Below are positions 7,940-16,855 of a stretch of 64,000 nucleotides of DNA, one piece after another; within the stretch, counting starts at the first letter, position 1; every line of letters starts with the position of its first letter. The stretch is from NCBI GenBank assembly GCA_023384415.1, contig JAHDWJ010000006.1:41162-105161 (forward strand), read 5' to 3'. This stretch comes from Anaerolineae bacterium. GTDB lineage: Bacteria > Chloroflexota > Anaerolineae > Promineifilales > Promineifilaceae. A program made the position numbers and the translations under genes. Below the pieces are notes generated by a model that made no database searches, was not told the origin of the DNA, and saw only the letters and a list, made by a program, of their open reading frames with translations.

Positions 7940-8725
7940 ATGTCTGTCGCACTAGAAATCCGTAATTTACACGCCAACGTAGGTGATCAACCTATTCTCA
8001 AAGGGGTCAACCTCCTGGTTAAAGAAGGGGAAATCCATGCCATCATGGGGCCAAACGGCTCCGGCAAAAGTACCCTGGCTTACACCCTGGCCGGCCACCC
8101 CGCTTACACCCCCACCGCCGGGCAAGTCATTTATGATGGCGAAGATTTGCTCGAAATGGAAGCGGATGAACGTTCACGCGCTGGTCTCTTTCTGGCTTTC
8201 CAATACCCCGTCGCTGTTCCCGGCGTCACCGTAGCCAAATTTTTGCGTCAGGCCATCACCTCCCGCCGTCAGGCCATTGACCCCGAAAGTGAAGGCATCT
8301 CCATCCCCGAATTTCGTCGCCTGTTAAAATCGAAAATGGATACCCTGGGTATGGACCCCAAATTCGCCGGCCGTTACCTCAATGAAGGGTTCTCTGGTGG
8401 TGAGAAAAAGCGGAACGAAATTTTGCAAATGGCCTGCCTGGAACCCAAAATCGCCATCATGGATGAAACCGACTCTGGGTTGGACATTGATGCCTTACGC
8501 ATCGTTTCCGAAGGGGCCAACGCCTTGCGTGAATCCCTGGGCATGGGAGTTGTGGTCATCACCCACTACCAACGCATTCTGAACTACATCAAACCTGATT
8601 ACGTCCACATTTTGCTCGATGGACGCATCGTAGAAAGTGGCGGCCCCGAATTAGCCTTACAACTCGAAGAGCATGGTTACGATTGGGTCCGTGAAAAGCA
8701 CGGCTCATTAGTGGAGGCGGTATAA
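7940..8725 (+). CDS. sufC: Fe-S assembly ATPase SufC
   Basis: ABC-type ATPase of the SufBCD scaffold, 261 residues. Walker [10 protein letters not shown] (about residues 36-44), the SufC Q-loop region [12 protein letters not shown], the signature [12 protein letters not shown] and Walker [13 protein letters not shown] are all present. It drives conformational change in SufB-SufD for cluster assembly in the cytoplasm. ATG at 7940 with GAAGGAG upstream. The stop overlaps the sufB start (TAATG), so the two are translationally coupled. No GCGGCCGC copy lies in this gene. Confidence 0.97.
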   Translation: MSVALEIRNLHANVGDQPILKGVNLLVKEGEIHAIMGPNGSGKSTLAYTLAGHPAYTPTAGQVIYDGEDLLEMEADERSRAGLFLAFQYPVAVPGVTVAKFLRQAITSRRQAIDPESEGISIPEFRRLLKSKMDTLGMDPKFAGRYLNEGFSGGEKKRNEILQMACLEPKIAIMDETDSGLDIDALRIVSEGANALRESLGMGVVVITHYQRILNYIKPDYVHILLDGRIVESGGPELALQLEEHGYDWVREKHGSLVEAV

Positions 8726-10167
8726 TGTCAGCTTTTGTTGCCGAACCTGAAACCCTGACTGAAGAAGATGTCATCCGTGGCTTTAATGAAGATTACGCTA
8801 CCAAATATGGCTTTGCCGATGCTGAAGATTATGTCTTCAAGGCTGAAAAAGGATTAACCGAACAGGTCATCCGGGATATGTCTGCCCGCAAAGGGGAACC
8901 AGAGTGGATGCTCAATCTTCGCCTGAAAGCGTACCAACATTTCCTGGATCGCCCCATGCCTAACTGGGGGGGTGATCTTTCGGGCATTGATTTTGAGAAT
9001 ATCTACTACTACATCAAGCCCTCTGATCGCCAGGAAGATAATTGGGAAGATGTGCCTGGTTATATTAAAGATACCTTTAATAAGCTGGGTATCCCTGAAG
9101 CTGAGCAAAAATTCCTCTCTGGGGTAGCCGCGCAGTATGAATCTGAAGTGGTGTATCACAGTATCAAAAAGGAGCTAGAAGAGAAAGGGGTCATTTTCCT
9201 GGGAATGGATGATGGGTTAGCCCAATACCCAGAATTGGTGAAAGAATATTTCACCACCATTATTCCTTATAACGATAATAAATTCGCGGCCCTCAATACA
9301 GCTATCTGGTCAGGGGGGAGCTTTATCTATGTGCCTAAAGGGGTACATGTGGAGATGCCGCTGCAAGCGTATTTCCGCATTAACGCCAAAAATGTGGGCC
9401 AGTTTGAACGCACCTTGATCATTGTGGATGAAGGTGCGTATGTCCATTATGTGGAAGGGTGTACTGCCCCGATTTATTCTAGCGATTCCCTACACTCAGC
9501 GGTGGTAGAGATTATCGTGAAGGCCGGCGGCCGCTGCCGTTACACCACCATCCAAAACTGGTCGAACAATGTGTACAACCTGGTGACTAAGCGGGCCATG
9601 GCCTATCGCAATGCCACTATGGAATGGGTGGATGGCAATCTCGGCTCTAAGCTGACGATGAAATATCCGGCAGTTCACCTGATGGAAGAAGGAGCGCATG
9701 GGGAAATTCTCTCTATCGCCTTTGCGGGCAAAGGGCAGCACCAGGATGCAGGGGGGAAGGTGGTCCACCATGCCCCCCATACCACCAGCCGCATTATCTC
9801 TAAATCCATCAGCAAGGGAGGCGGCCGCGCCTCTTATCGTGGCCTGCTCAAAATTGATGATGGGGCCCACCACAGCAAATCTAACGTCGTTTGTGATGCC
9901 CTGCTCCTGGATGAAGACAGCCGTTCGGACACTTACCCATACATCGAAATTGACGAACAAGATGTCAATGTTGGCCATGAAGCCTCAGTGAGCAAGGTGG
10001 GTGAGGAGCAGTTGTTCTACCTGATGAGCCGAGGGATCAGTGAAGAGATGGCCAACACGCTCATCGTCAATGGTTTCATTGAGCCGTTGGTTAAAGAGCT
10101 GCCAATGGAATACGCCATCGAAATGAACCGGCTGATTCAGTTACAGATGGAAGGCTCGATTGGATAA
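8725..10167 (+). CDS. sufB: Fe-S assembly scaffold SufB
   Basis: Scaffold subunit of 480 residues on which the nascent cluster is built together with SufC and SufD. Typical features: [17 protein letters not shown] near the N terminus, the beta-helix core ([25 protein letters not shown]) with a conserved Cys in EGCTAP, and the C-terminal [19 protein letters not shown] shared with SufD. It starts inside the sufC stop codon. An 88-bp AT-rich spacer of repeats separates it from sufD. Confidence 0.97.
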   Translation: MSAFVAEPETLTEEDVIRGFNEDYATKYGFADAEDYVFKAEKGLTEQVIRDMSARKGEPEWMLNLRLKAYQHFLDRPMPNWGGDLSGIDFENIYYYIKPSDRQEDNWEDVPGYIKDTFNKLGIPEAEQKFLSGVAAQYESEVVYHSIKKELEEKGVIFLGMDDGLAQYPELVKEYFTTIIPYNDNKFAALNTAIWSGGSFIYVPKGVHVEMPLQAYFRINAKNVGQFERTLIIVDEGAYVHYVEGCTAPIYSSDSLHSAVVEIIVKAGGRCRYTTIQNWSNNVYNLVTKRAMAYRNATMEWVDGNLGSKLTMKYPAVHLMEEGAHGEILSIAFAGKGQHQDAGGKVVHHAPHTTSRIISKSISKGGGRASYRGLLKIDDGAHHSKSNVVCDALLLDEDSRSDTYPYIEIDEQDVNVGHEASVSKVGEEQLFYLMSRGISEEMANTLIVNGFIEPLVKELPMEYAIEMNRLIQLQMEGSIG

Positions 10168-10171
10168 ATGA

Positions 10172-10245
10172 TAGCGTATTGGTGTATTGGTATGTTAAAG
10201 TGAACAGATACTAATACAGTAGTACACTAATAGACTAATAACTTC
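10172..10245. repeat. AT-rich short-repeat spacer between sufB and sufD
   Basis: Tandem-like words GTATTGGTGTATTGGTATG and CTAATACAGTAGTACACTAATAG, the reverse complement of the ACCAATACACCAATA words seen near 20810, 30175 and 43460. No ORF. It interrupts an otherwise tight operon. Confidence 0.5.
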
Positions 10246-10255
10246 TGAGGCAAAG

Positions 10256-11542
10256 ATGTTTTCACGTGAAGCTGTTTTAGAATTATCGGCTAACTTTAAT
10301 GAGCCGGAATGGATGCGCGATTTGCGCTTGCGGGCCTGGGAGATATATGACGCTCTCCCCATGCCCACGACAAAAGATGAAGAGTGGCGGCGGAGTGATT
10401 TGCGCCGCTTTAAGTTGAATGAGTTTGGCCCCTCACTGAATGGACACGGCAACCTGGAAGCGGTGCCTTCTTACCTGGGGGAGCAGTTGACGGAAGAAGT
10501 GGTCGGCGGCACCCTGGTGCAGGTTGATGGGGTCACGGCTAAGTATGAGCTAAGTGATGAACTGAAAGCGCAAGGGGTCATTTTCTGTGATATGCACACC
10601 GCTGTGGCTGAACATGGCGACCTGGTGCAGAAATATTTTATGACCCAGGCTGTGAAGGCGGATGAAGGAAAGTTTGCTGCTTTGCATGGGGCTTTCTGGC
10701 GCGGGGGAACGTTCCTTTATGTGCCGAAGCATGTCCGCGCGGCCGCGCCCCTTCATTCCGTTCTCTGGTCTACCAGCGGCAAAACCTTCACCCATACGTT
10801 GGTCGTCCTCGACACCGGGGCCGAAGCGGTTTTCATGGATGAGTATGGCTCCGCCACCGAAGAGAAGCCGGGCCTGCACAATGGGGCGATTGAACTGCTG
10901 GTGGGGGATGTAGCTAACCTGATTTATGCCAGCCTGCAAGATTTTGGTACCAATGTGTGGCAGTTTAACCACGAACGCGGCCGCGTCGGTCGTGACGCCA
11001 AATTAGACTGGGTGACAAGCGCCATGGGCACCCGCTTCACCAAAGCGTTCCAGACCGTCGAACTGGATAAACAAGGGGGCTGGGCACGCATGTCTGGCAT
11101 CTTCTTCACCCAGGGGCGGCAGCATTTTGACCTGGACACCCAACAAAACCACAACGCCCCCAACACCGTCAGCGATCTCCTTTACAAAGGCGCCTTACGA
11201 GACAAATCCCGCTCCGTCTGGCAAGGGATGATCAAAGCCTTACCTGGAGCCCAGAAAATTGACGGTTTCCAGGCTAACCGCAACCTGATGCTCGACAAAG
11301 ATTCCCGCGCCGACTCCATCCCTGGCCTGGAAATCGAAGCCGATGATGTGCGTTGTACCCACGCCTCAACCGTTGGTAAATTGGACGAAGAAGAAATCTT
11401 CTACCTGATGAGCCGGGGGATTGACCGGCATACGGCAACCCAGATGGTGGTGCAAGGATTCTTTGACCCCATCATGCAGCGCATCCCCTTTGATCGTCTG
11501 CGGGATCGCATCGCCAACCGCATTTTAGAGAAAGTGGGTTAA
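10256..11542 (+). CDS. sufD: Fe-S assembly protein SufD
   Basis: SufB paralogue of 428 residues; partner of SufB and SufC. EPEWMRDLRLRAWEIYDALPMP at the start, the beta-helix repeats in the centre (APLHSVLWSTSGKTFTHTLVVLD) and [20 protein letters not shown] near the end define the family. ATG at 10256 with a weak TGAGG site. The transcript ends at the strong terminator at 11558-11609. Confidence 0.95.
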   Translation: MFSREAVLELSANFNEPEWMRDLRLRAWEIYDALPMPTTKDEEWRRSDLRRFKLNEFGPSLNGHGNLEAVPSYLGEQLTEEVVGGTLVQVDGVTAKYELSDELKAQGVIFCDMHTAVAEHGDLVQKYFMTQAVKADEGKFAALHGAFWRGGTFLYVPKHVRAAAPLHSVLWSTSGKTFTHTLVVLDTGAEAVFMDEYGSATEEKPGLHNGAIELLVGDVANLIYASLQDFGTNVWQFNHERGRVGRDAKLDWVTSAMGTRFTKAFQTVELDKQGGWARMSGIFFTQGRQHFDLDTQQNHNAPNTVSDLLYKGALRDKSRSVWQGMIKALPGAQKIDGFQANRNLMLDKDSRADSIPGLEIEADDVRCTHASTVGKLDEEEIFYLMSRGIDRHTATQMVVQGFFDPIMQRIPFDRLRDRIANRILEKVG

Positions 11543-11557
11543 AGCTTAATCTCTCAA

Positions 11558-11609
11558 TCCCTCCCTCGCTCAATCTCCTTTTTGAGATTGAGCGAGGGAG
11601 GGAGTTTTT
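11558..11609 (+). terminator. Intrinsic terminator of sufCBD
   Basis: 20-bp perfect stem (TCCCTCCCTCGCTCAATCTC and its complement, 11558-11577 and 11584-11603), 6-nt loop, then a run of T. It separates sufCBD from the rhodanese gene. Confidence 0.93.
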
Positions 11610-11652
11610 GCTAAATGGCAAACATGTTTTTCCACTTGTGCATCTGTATTTA

Positions 11653-11717
11653 GCGAGGGGGTAACCCGGCATCAGCCTTTAGCAGAGACAGGTTGATGAC
11701 TCTGTTGCCACCCTCGC
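11653..11717 (+). promoter_or_regulatory. Possible structured leader of the rhodanese gene
   Basis: GCGAGGG (11653-11659) can pair with CCCTCGC (11711-11717), enclosing an inner hairpin CAGAG/CTCTG. It lies 70 bp upstream of the rhodanese ATG and downstream of the suf terminator. I do not recognise it as any known riboswitch class; it may be chance pairing. Confidence 0.25.
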
Positions 11718-11787
11718 AGTTCCCCCCCTACTCTACAACCCTATCCTGGTTTCTGCTTCTACAAAACCTCAGCACAAGGAGATTAAG

Positions 11788-12666
11788 ATGAGTTCGCATC
11801 ACAAAGGGTATGTTCACCCTGAAGTTTTGGTAACAACTGATTGGGTGGCTGAAAATTTGCCCCAAACCGACAAAATTCGCCTGGTTGAATCCAATGAAGA
11901 TTTGCTGCTCTACAGCACCGGGCATATTCCCAACGCGGTGCATATTGATTGGCAAAATGATCTGAATGATGCCATTCGCCGCGATTATTTAGATGAGGCC
12001 CAGTTTCGTACTTTGATGGAGAAACACGGTATCAGTAATGATACAACGGTGGTTTTTTATGGTGATAAGAACAATTGGTGGGCTTGTTATGCCCTGTGGG
12101 TGTTTAAGCTGTTTGGGCATGAGGATACGCGGGTGATGGATGGTGGCCGCCAAAAATGGATCAGTGAAGGGCGGGAGTTAACCAAAGAGGTGCCCACCTT
12201 CCCCGCTGGTACATACACCCCCCAGGCCCGCACCGATTACAAAATTCGGGCCTTCCGCGACCAGGTGTTAGAGCATGTCAAAGCCGGTCAACCTTTGGTA
12301 GATGTCCGCAGCCCGCAAGAGTTCCGGGGTGAGCTGCTGCACATGCCCGGTTCACCCCAGGAAGGGGCATTACGGGGCGGCCATATCCGAGGAGCTAAAA
12401 GTGTACCTTGGAGCCGGGCGGTGGCCGAAGATGGCTCCTTCAAGACAGCCGATGAACTTCGGGCTATTTATGAAGCCGAGCAGGGGTTAAATCCGAAAAA
12501 CAACGTTATCGCTTACTGCCGCATCGGTGAGCGCAGCTCCCACACCTGGTTTGTTCTGACCTATCTGCTGGGGTATCCATCCGTCCGCAATTATGATGGC
12601 TCCTGGACTGAATGGGGCAACCTGGTAGGGGTACCGATTGAGAACCCGTCCAAAGCTGGAGCATGA
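11788..12666 (+). CDS. Thiosulfate/3-mercaptopyruvate sulfurtransferase (tandem rhodanese)
   Basis: Two rhodanese domains in 292 residues. The N-terminal domain is inactive-type ([20 protein letters not shown]). The C-terminal domain has the active loop with the persulfide-forming Cys in [12 protein letters not shown]. Such enzymes move sulfane sulfur to acceptors. ATG at 11788 with AAGGAG 6 nt upstream. It sits between the sufCBD terminator and sufS and has its own terminator (12685-12727), suggesting an independent transcript whose product could feed sulfur to Fe-S assembly or handle persulfides. CRIGERS resembles thiosulfate rather than mercaptopyruvate enzymes, but this is not decisive. 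Confidence 0.9.
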   Translation: MSSHHKGYVHPEVLVTTDWVAENLPQTDKIRLVESNEDLLLYSTGHIPNAVHIDWQNDLNDAIRRDYLDEAQFRTLMEKHGISNDTTVVFYGDKNNWWACYALWVFKLFGHEDTRVMDGGRQKWISEGRELTKEVPTFPAGTYTPQARTDYKIRAFRDQVLEHVKAGQPLVDVRSPQEFRGELLHMPGSPQEGALRGGHIRGAKSVPWSRAVAEDGSFKTADELRAIYEAEQGLNPKNNVIAYCRIGERSSHTWFVLTYLLGYPSVRNYDGSWTEWGNLVGVPIENPSKAGA

Positions 12667-12684
12667 GATTGACGATTTTAGAAT

Positions 12685-12727
12685 GGGGGCTTGTGGGTAA
12701 GGAAGTTTGCCGATAAGCCCCCTTTTT
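12685..12727 (+). terminator. Intrinsic terminator of the rhodanese gene
   Basis: GGGGGCTT (12685-12692) and AAGCCCCC (12715-12722) with a 22-nt loop, followed by TTTTT. Begins about 20 bp after the stop codon. Confidence 0.85.
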
Positions 12728-12763
12728 GTTTTCTGGTATGATCCAGGGAAATTGTTAATGGGT

Positions 12764-12812
12764 GAATGGCCTATTAACAATTCACCCATTCACCCATTAA
12801 TTATTAATTCTT
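12764..12812. repeat. Dyad/tandem repeat ATTCACCC in the sufS leader
   Basis: TTGTTAATGGGTGAAT is followed by ATTAACAATTCACCCATTCACCCATTAAT: a hairpin plus an 8-nt tandem (ATTCACCC). Placed directly before the sufS ribosome-binding site (AGGAAGG). Confidence 0.6.
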
Positions 12813-12823
12813 AGGAAGGGTTC

Positions 12824-14050
12824 ATGTTTGAGGTGCAAAAAATACGGGCGGATTTTCCTATTTTGGCGACGGAAGCCCATCCAGGTGTGCCGTTGGTTTA
12901 TCTGGACAGCACCGCTTCTTCGCAGAAACCATTGGCGGTCATTGAAGCGATGAATGAGTATTATCGCCGGTATAATGCCAATGTACATCGGGGAATTCAT
13001 CGGCTCAGTGAGACGGCGACAGTGGCGTATGAAGGAGCGCGGGAGAAGGTGCAGCGGTTTGTGAACGCGGCCGCGTCCTCAGAAATCATCTACGTGCGTA
13101 ACGCCACTGAGGCGGTCAACCTGGTGGCCTACAGTTGGGGGCGTGCCACACTCCAGCCAGGTGATGAAATCCTCAGTACGGCAATGGAACACCATGCCAA
13201 CATTGTCCCCTGGCAAATCCTGGCCGAGATGACCGGGGCCACACTCCGCTTTCTCCCCTTCACCCCAGAAGGACGGCTGGATCTGAGCCAGTTAGACAGT
13301 TACCTGACGGAGCGGACAAAGCTGTTTGCTTTTACGGCGATGTCCAATGTATTTGGTACGATTAACCCGACGAAGGAACTGGTCGCGGCCGCGCACCGGG
13401 TGGGGGCCTTAGCTTTAGTAGACGCCGCCCAAAGCGTTCCCCACTTGCAAGTTGATGTCCAGGACCTGGACTGCGACTTCCTGGTCTTTTCCGGCCACAA
13501 AATGTGTGGCCCTACCGGTATCGGCATCCTCTACGGCAAACAACATCTGCTCGAAGCTATGCCCCCGTTCATGGGGGGGGGGGATATGATCCGACGAGTC
13601 CGGCTAGAAGGGTCTGTTTGGGCTGATTTGCCCCACAAATTTGAGGCCGGCACCCCGGCCATTGCTGAAGCCATTGGCCTGGGGGCAGCGGTAGATTATT
13701 TACAGCAGGTGGGCATGGACGCCATCCACGCGCACGAGCAATTTCTGACCAACTATGCCCTGGAAGCGTTAAGCGAGATCCCTGGCCTGACGGTATATGG
13801 CCCCCCAGCCAGTGAAAAAGGGGGGGTGGCCGCTTTTACTTTACAGGGGGTACATCCCCACGATATTGCTGAACTGCTGGATCGGGATGGGGTCGCCGTG
13901 CGGGCGGGACACCACTGCGCCATGCCCCTGCACCACGAACTCAAGGTGAATGCTACCAGCCGCGCCAGCTTCTACCTTTACACCACCCCCCAGGAAATAG
14001 ATCAACTCATTGCCAGCCTGCATAAAGTTCGCAAGCTGTTTCATGTTTAA
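12824..14050 (+). CDS. sufS: Cysteine desulfurase SufS
   Basis: PLP enzyme of 408 residues that takes sulfur from cysteine for the SufBCD machine. The PLP lysine is in FSGHKMCGPTGIGILYG (about residue 225). The active-site loop Cys is in RAGHHCAMPLH (about residue 365). VYLDSTASSQKP and NVHRGIH at the N terminus are typical of the SufS (group II) branch. ATG at 12824. The gene contains an 11-G homopolymer (13573-13583) coding the conserved MGGGDMI loop. It ends in a terminator at 14097-14127. No sufU or sufE is visible nearby. Confidence 0.96.
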   Translation: MFEVQKIRADFPILATEAHPGVPLVYLDSTASSQKPLAVIEAMNEYYRRYNANVHRGIHRLSETATVAYEGAREKVQRFVNAAASSEIIYVRNATEAVNLVAYSWGRATLQPGDEILSTAMEHHANIVPWQILAEMTGATLRFLPFTPEGRLDLSQLDSYLTERTKLFAFTAMSNVFGTINPTKELVAAAHRVGALALVDAAQSVPHLQVDVQDLDCDFLVFSGHKMCGPTGIGILYGKQHLLEAMPPFMGGGDMIRRVRLEGSVWADLPHKFEAGTPAIAEAIGLGAAVDYLQQVGMDAIHAHEQFLTNYALEALSEIPGLTVYGPPASEKGGVAAFTLQGVHPHDIAELLDRDGVAVRAGHHCAMPLHHELKVNATSRASFYLYTTPQEIDQLIASLHKVRKLFHV

Positions 14051-14096
14051 GCGGGCTTCATTGGTTTGCCTCATCAGCCGAATAAGGGTAATAACG

Positions 14097-14127
14097 TAGA
14101 GCGCGAAAAGATGCGCTCTATTTTTTT
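14097..14127 (+). terminator. Intrinsic terminator of sufS
   Basis: TAGAGCGC / GCGCTCTA with an 8-nt loop and seven T residues. It lies inside the longest possible frame of the next gene, which argues that that gene starts later, at 14141. Confidence 0.9.
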
Positions 14128-14140
14128 GGGGATGTTGTGT

Positions 14141-15220
14141 ATGAATGATGAAGCCAGATTGATCACAAACCCGGTTGAATGGCAGGGGATTCTGAACCAA
14201 TTGCCGCATATTCATGCCCTACAAAGTTGGGCCTGGGGGGAGTTTAAGAGCCGCTGGGGATGGTCGGCCCGGTATTGGGTGTTGGCTGAGGGGAAAGAGG
14301 GAGTGAATGCGGCCGCGCTCATTCTCAAACGCCCCATCCCATTTACTCCCTTTTCTATCCTCTACGCCCCTAAAGGGCCACTGCTCGATTACCACGATCC
14401 GGCTTTGTGGCCAACCGTCTTGTCCCAATTGGAACGAGTAGCCTACCGCGAACGAGCCATCCTCATCAAAATAGACCCTGATGTGTCCCAGGCGACTGGC
14501 TATGACCCGGCCGTGCCTGAACCGCTGGGAACCGCTTTTATGGCTGACCTGCAAGCGCGAGGCTGGCTGTTTTCTCAGGAGCAGGTGCAGTTTCGTAACA
14601 CGGTTTTGCTTGATTTAACCCGCTCTGAGGATGAACTGCTGGCGGCGATGAAACAGAAAACCCGTTACAACATCCGCCTGGCAGCTAAAAAAGGGATCAT
14701 TATCCGCCCGGGCACCTCGGCTGATTTTCCGGCTCTGGTGACGATGTATCGGGAGACAGCCGCCCGTGATGGGTTTACTATTCGCCCAGAAGCGTATTAT
14801 CTGGATGCCTGGCAGACGTTTTACCGGGATGGCCTGGCGTATCCATTGCTGGCGGAGTACGAAGGGGTCCCGGTAGCCGGAGTGCTGCTCATTCGCTCTG
14901 GCCGCACGATCTTGTATATGTATGGTGCGTCTACGGATAAGGAGCGGCCGCGAATGCCCAACTATTTGCTCCAGTGGGAAGCGATCCGCTGGGCCAAAGG
15001 GCAGGGGGCAGCCAGGTATGATTTTTGGGGGGCACCAGATCAGTTCGCTGAAACAGACCGGATGTGGGGGGTGTGGCGATTCAAGGAAGGGTTTAACGGC
15101 CAGGTAGTCCAGACAATAGGGGCCTGGGATTACCCGGTGCGGCCGCGTCTCTTCCGCCTTTACACCCATACCCTCCCCCGCTACATCCAGGTAATCCGCA
15201 GATTACAGCGGAGGGATTAA
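14141..15220 (+). CDS. FemAB/FemX-type peptidoglycan bridge aminoacyltransferase
   Basis: GNAT-fold protein of 359 residues of the lipid II:glycine (or serine/alanine) transferase family, which adds the first amino acids of the interpeptide bridge using aminoacyl-tRNA. HALQSWAWGEFKSRWGW, the KQKTRYNIRLAAKKGI segment, and the second GNAT half (GASTDKERPRMPNYLLQWEAIRWAKGQG, YDFWGAPD) are characteristic. The frame opens at 14066, but the sufS terminator (14097-14127) lies in that stretch, so the ATG at 14141 is chosen. It could work with the dcw products further along the window. Confidence 0.85.
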   Translation: MNDEARLITNPVEWQGILNQLPHIHALQSWAWGEFKSRWGWSARYWVLAEGKEGVNAAALILKRPIPFTPFSILYAPKGPLLDYHDPALWPTVLSQLERVAYRERAILIKIDPDVSQATGYDPAVPEPLGTAFMADLQARGWLFSQEQVQFRNTVLLDLTRSEDELLAAMKQKTRYNIRLAAKKGIIIRPGTSADFPALVTMYRETAARDGFTIRPEAYYLDAWQTFYRDGLAYPLLAEYEGVPVAGVLLIRSGRTILYMYGASTDKERPRMPNYLLQWEAIRWAKGQGAARYDFWGAPDQFAETDRMWGVWRFKEGFNGQVVQTIGAWDYPVRPRLFRLYTHTLPRYIQVIRRLQRRD

Positions 15221-15297
15221 TCCACAGATGACACCGATTTTCACAGATGGCCTAAAAATCTGTGTTTATCTGCGACATCTGTGGATACATCTTTTTG
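15220..15297. repeat. Dyad element and left direct repeat flanking the GxxExxY gene
   Basis: ATCCACAGATG (15220-15230) and CATCTGTGGAT (15276-15286) form a hairpin. The segment 15254-15297 (AAAATCTGTGT...ATCTGTGGATACATCTTTT) is repeated almost exactly at 15708-15750 on the other side of the GxxExxY gene. Confidence 0.85.
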
Positions 15298-15307
15298 AGG
15301 TTTACTG

Positions 15308-15706
15308 ATGGGTAAGATTCGAGTAGGGCCAGAGGTTAAAGAAAGTGATCCCGAAACTTATGCAATTATTGGAGCGGCTATGGAAGTACATAGACATTTA
15401 GGGGCCGGTTTTTTAGAAACTGTTTATCAGGATGCAGTTGAGATAGAATTAGCCGAACGCTCTATCCCTTTTGAACGTGAGAAAAAGTTGAGCATTGCTT
15501 ATAAGGGAAAGCCTCTCCCAAGTCGCTATCAGGCCGATTTTGTTTGTTTGGCGGACATTATTGTAGAGTTGAAGGCTCTTGATGGGCTGGGGCCAAAAGA
15601 AGAGTCCCAGATTCTGAACTATCTGAAAGCGACTGGCTTTAGACGTGGTTTATTGATTAACTTTGGGGCAGCCCGTTTGCAGTATCGCCGTTTCATCAAC
15701 GGTTGA
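15308..15706 (+). CDS. GxxExxY family protein
   Basis: Protein of 132 residues with the GxxExxY signature in HLGAGFLETVYQDAV and a conserved nuclease-like core (SRYQADFVCLADIIVELKAL, resembling the D...ExK of PD-(D/E)xK folds), then GPKEESQILNYLKATG and LLINFGAARLQYRRF. Function is unknown; members are found scattered as single genes in environmental genomes. The gene lies between two nearly identical ~43-bp direct repeats, has no GCGGCCGC copy and has a lower-GC look than its neighbours, suggesting recent insertion. ATG at 15308. Confidence 0.85.
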   Translation: MGKIRVGPEVKESDPETYAIIGAAMEVHRHLGAGFLETVYQDAVEIELAERSIPFEREKKLSIAYKGKPLPSRYQADFVCLADIIVELKALDGLGPKEESQILNYLKATGFRRGLLINFGAARLQYRRFING

Positions 15707-15707
15707 C

Positions 15708-15750
15708 AAAAAATCTGTGTCCATCTGTGTCATCTGTGGATACATCTTTT
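15708..15750. repeat. Right direct repeat flanking the GxxExxY gene
   Basis: AAAAAATCTGTGTCCATCTG through GATACATCTTTT; nearly the same as 15254-15297 and in the same orientation. It starts 2 nt after the GxxExxY stop and ends at the ribosome-binding site of the next gene (AGGAGG, 15751-15756). Confidence 0.85.
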
Positions 15751-15760
15751 AGGAGGAGTG

Positions 15761-16837
15761 ATGAGGACGATTGTGGTTTTGGATGGCGATCAGACGGGGC
15801 AGGAGCTGCTTGAGGAAGCGCTGCGGCTGCTGCGGCCGGATGTGATTAAGTTGGAGTTGGAGTTTCTGCGCTTTGATTTGAGCCTGGAGAACCGCCGGGC
15901 AACCAATAATCAGGTGGTGTATGAGGCCGGCCGCGCCATGAAGGAGCATCATTTAGGGCTAAAAGCGGCCACGATTACCCCAGAGACGAAGGGGGATGTG
16001 GGCAGCCCCAACCGGATATTGCGGGAGGAAATTGATGCCGAAGTAATTGTCCGTACCGGGCGGCGTATCCCAGGCGTGCGCCCCATTGCCGGGGTGTATG
16101 CCCCCATTACGGTGGTGCGGATGGCCGTTGGTGATGCCTATGGGGCCAAAGAGTGGCGCGAGGGAGAGCCTGGTTCGATGGATGAGGTGGCCCTGCGGAC
16201 GGAACGGATCACCCGCCGGATTTGCGGCCGCGTCGCTGAATACGCCTTTCAACATGCCCGTACCGTTGGGGCCAAAGTGTTTGGCGGCCCCAAATATACC
16301 GTCAGCCCCATTTATGAAGGCATGTTTAAGGAAGAGTTAGACGCGGCCGCGGCCCGCTATCCCGATGTCCGTTACGACCCCCAACTCATTGATGCTACCT
16401 TTGCCCTGCTCCTGGCAACCACTGGGGACCCCCTCGTCATTCCCAGCCTCAACCGGGATGGCGATCTCCTTTCAGACATGGTGCTGCAAATGTTTGGCAG
16501 CATTGCTGGCTCAGAATCACTGGTCATCTCCGTCAACGAAGAAATGCAGGTAGATTGCGTCATGGCCGAAGCTCCTCATGGCACGGCTCCTCGGCTGCAA
16601 GGGATGAACGTCGCCAACCCAATGGCTATGATCCTGGCCGGGGCCGCCTTACTCGGCCACATCAACCTGCCCGAAGCCAGGCGGGCCAGCCGGGCCATTT
16701 ACGAAGGCACCCTGGAAGCAGTCTATGACGGCCATCGTACCGCCGACATTGGCGGTGCATCCAAAACCAGTGAGTTTACCGATGAAGTTATCCGCCGTGT
16801 CAAGAGTAAATTAGAAGTTTGGTCTTCTCTGGCCTAA
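15761..16837 (+). CDS. Isocitrate/isopropylmalate dehydrogenase family protein
   Basis: Beta-decarboxylating dehydrogenase family, 358 residues, NAD(P)-dependent, cytoplasmic. VVLDGDQTGQELLEEAL replaces the usual GDGIGPE start. IPGVRPIAGVYAPITVVRM and YAFQHARTVGAK are typical. The metal-binding Asp region appears as IDATFALLLATTGDPLVIPSLNRDGDLLSDM, and the C terminus has APHGTAPRLQGMNVANPMAMILAGAALL. Substrate (isocitrate, isopropylmalate, homoisocitrate or other) is not decided by the sequence; the altered first motif suggests a divergent member. ATG at 15761 follows AGGAGG by 4 nt; an in-frame GTG at 15758 is too close to the site. Confidence 0.85.
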   Translation: MRTIVVLDGDQTGQELLEEALRLLRPDVIKLELEFLRFDLSLENRRATNNQVVYEAGRAMKEHHLGLKAATITPETKGDVGSPNRILREEIDAEVIVRTGRRIPGVRPIAGVYAPITVVRMAVGDAYGAKEWREGEPGSMDEVALRTERITRRICGRVAEYAFQHARTVGAKVFGGPKYTVSPIYEGMFKEELDAAAARYPDVRYDPQLIDATFALLLATTGDPLVIPSLNRDGDLLSDMVLQMFGSIAGSESLVISVNEEMQVDCVMAEAPHGTAPRLQGMNVANPMAMILAGAALLGHINLPEARRASRAIYEGTLEAVYDGHRTADIGGASKTSEFTDEVIRRVKSKLEVWSSLA

Positions 16838-16855
16838 CGGTTTAAGATTAAGTTC

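Noticed and set aside
9496..9978. 160-residue frame opposite sufB
   Set aside because: No recognisable domain; sufB is certain on the other strand. High G+C and the GCGGCCGC palindrome keep several such antisense frames open.
11653..11717. Known riboswitch (SAM, c-di-GMP, TPP, glycine)
   Set aside because: None of the conserved core motifs of these classes is present; only generic pairing is seen.
14615..15169. 184-residue frame opposite the FemX-like gene
   Set aside because: Shadow frame; composition and lack of domains argue against a gene.
15758..15760. GTG as start of the dehydrogenase gene
   Set aside because: Only 1 nt from the AGGAGG site; the next codon, ATG at 15761, has better spacing.
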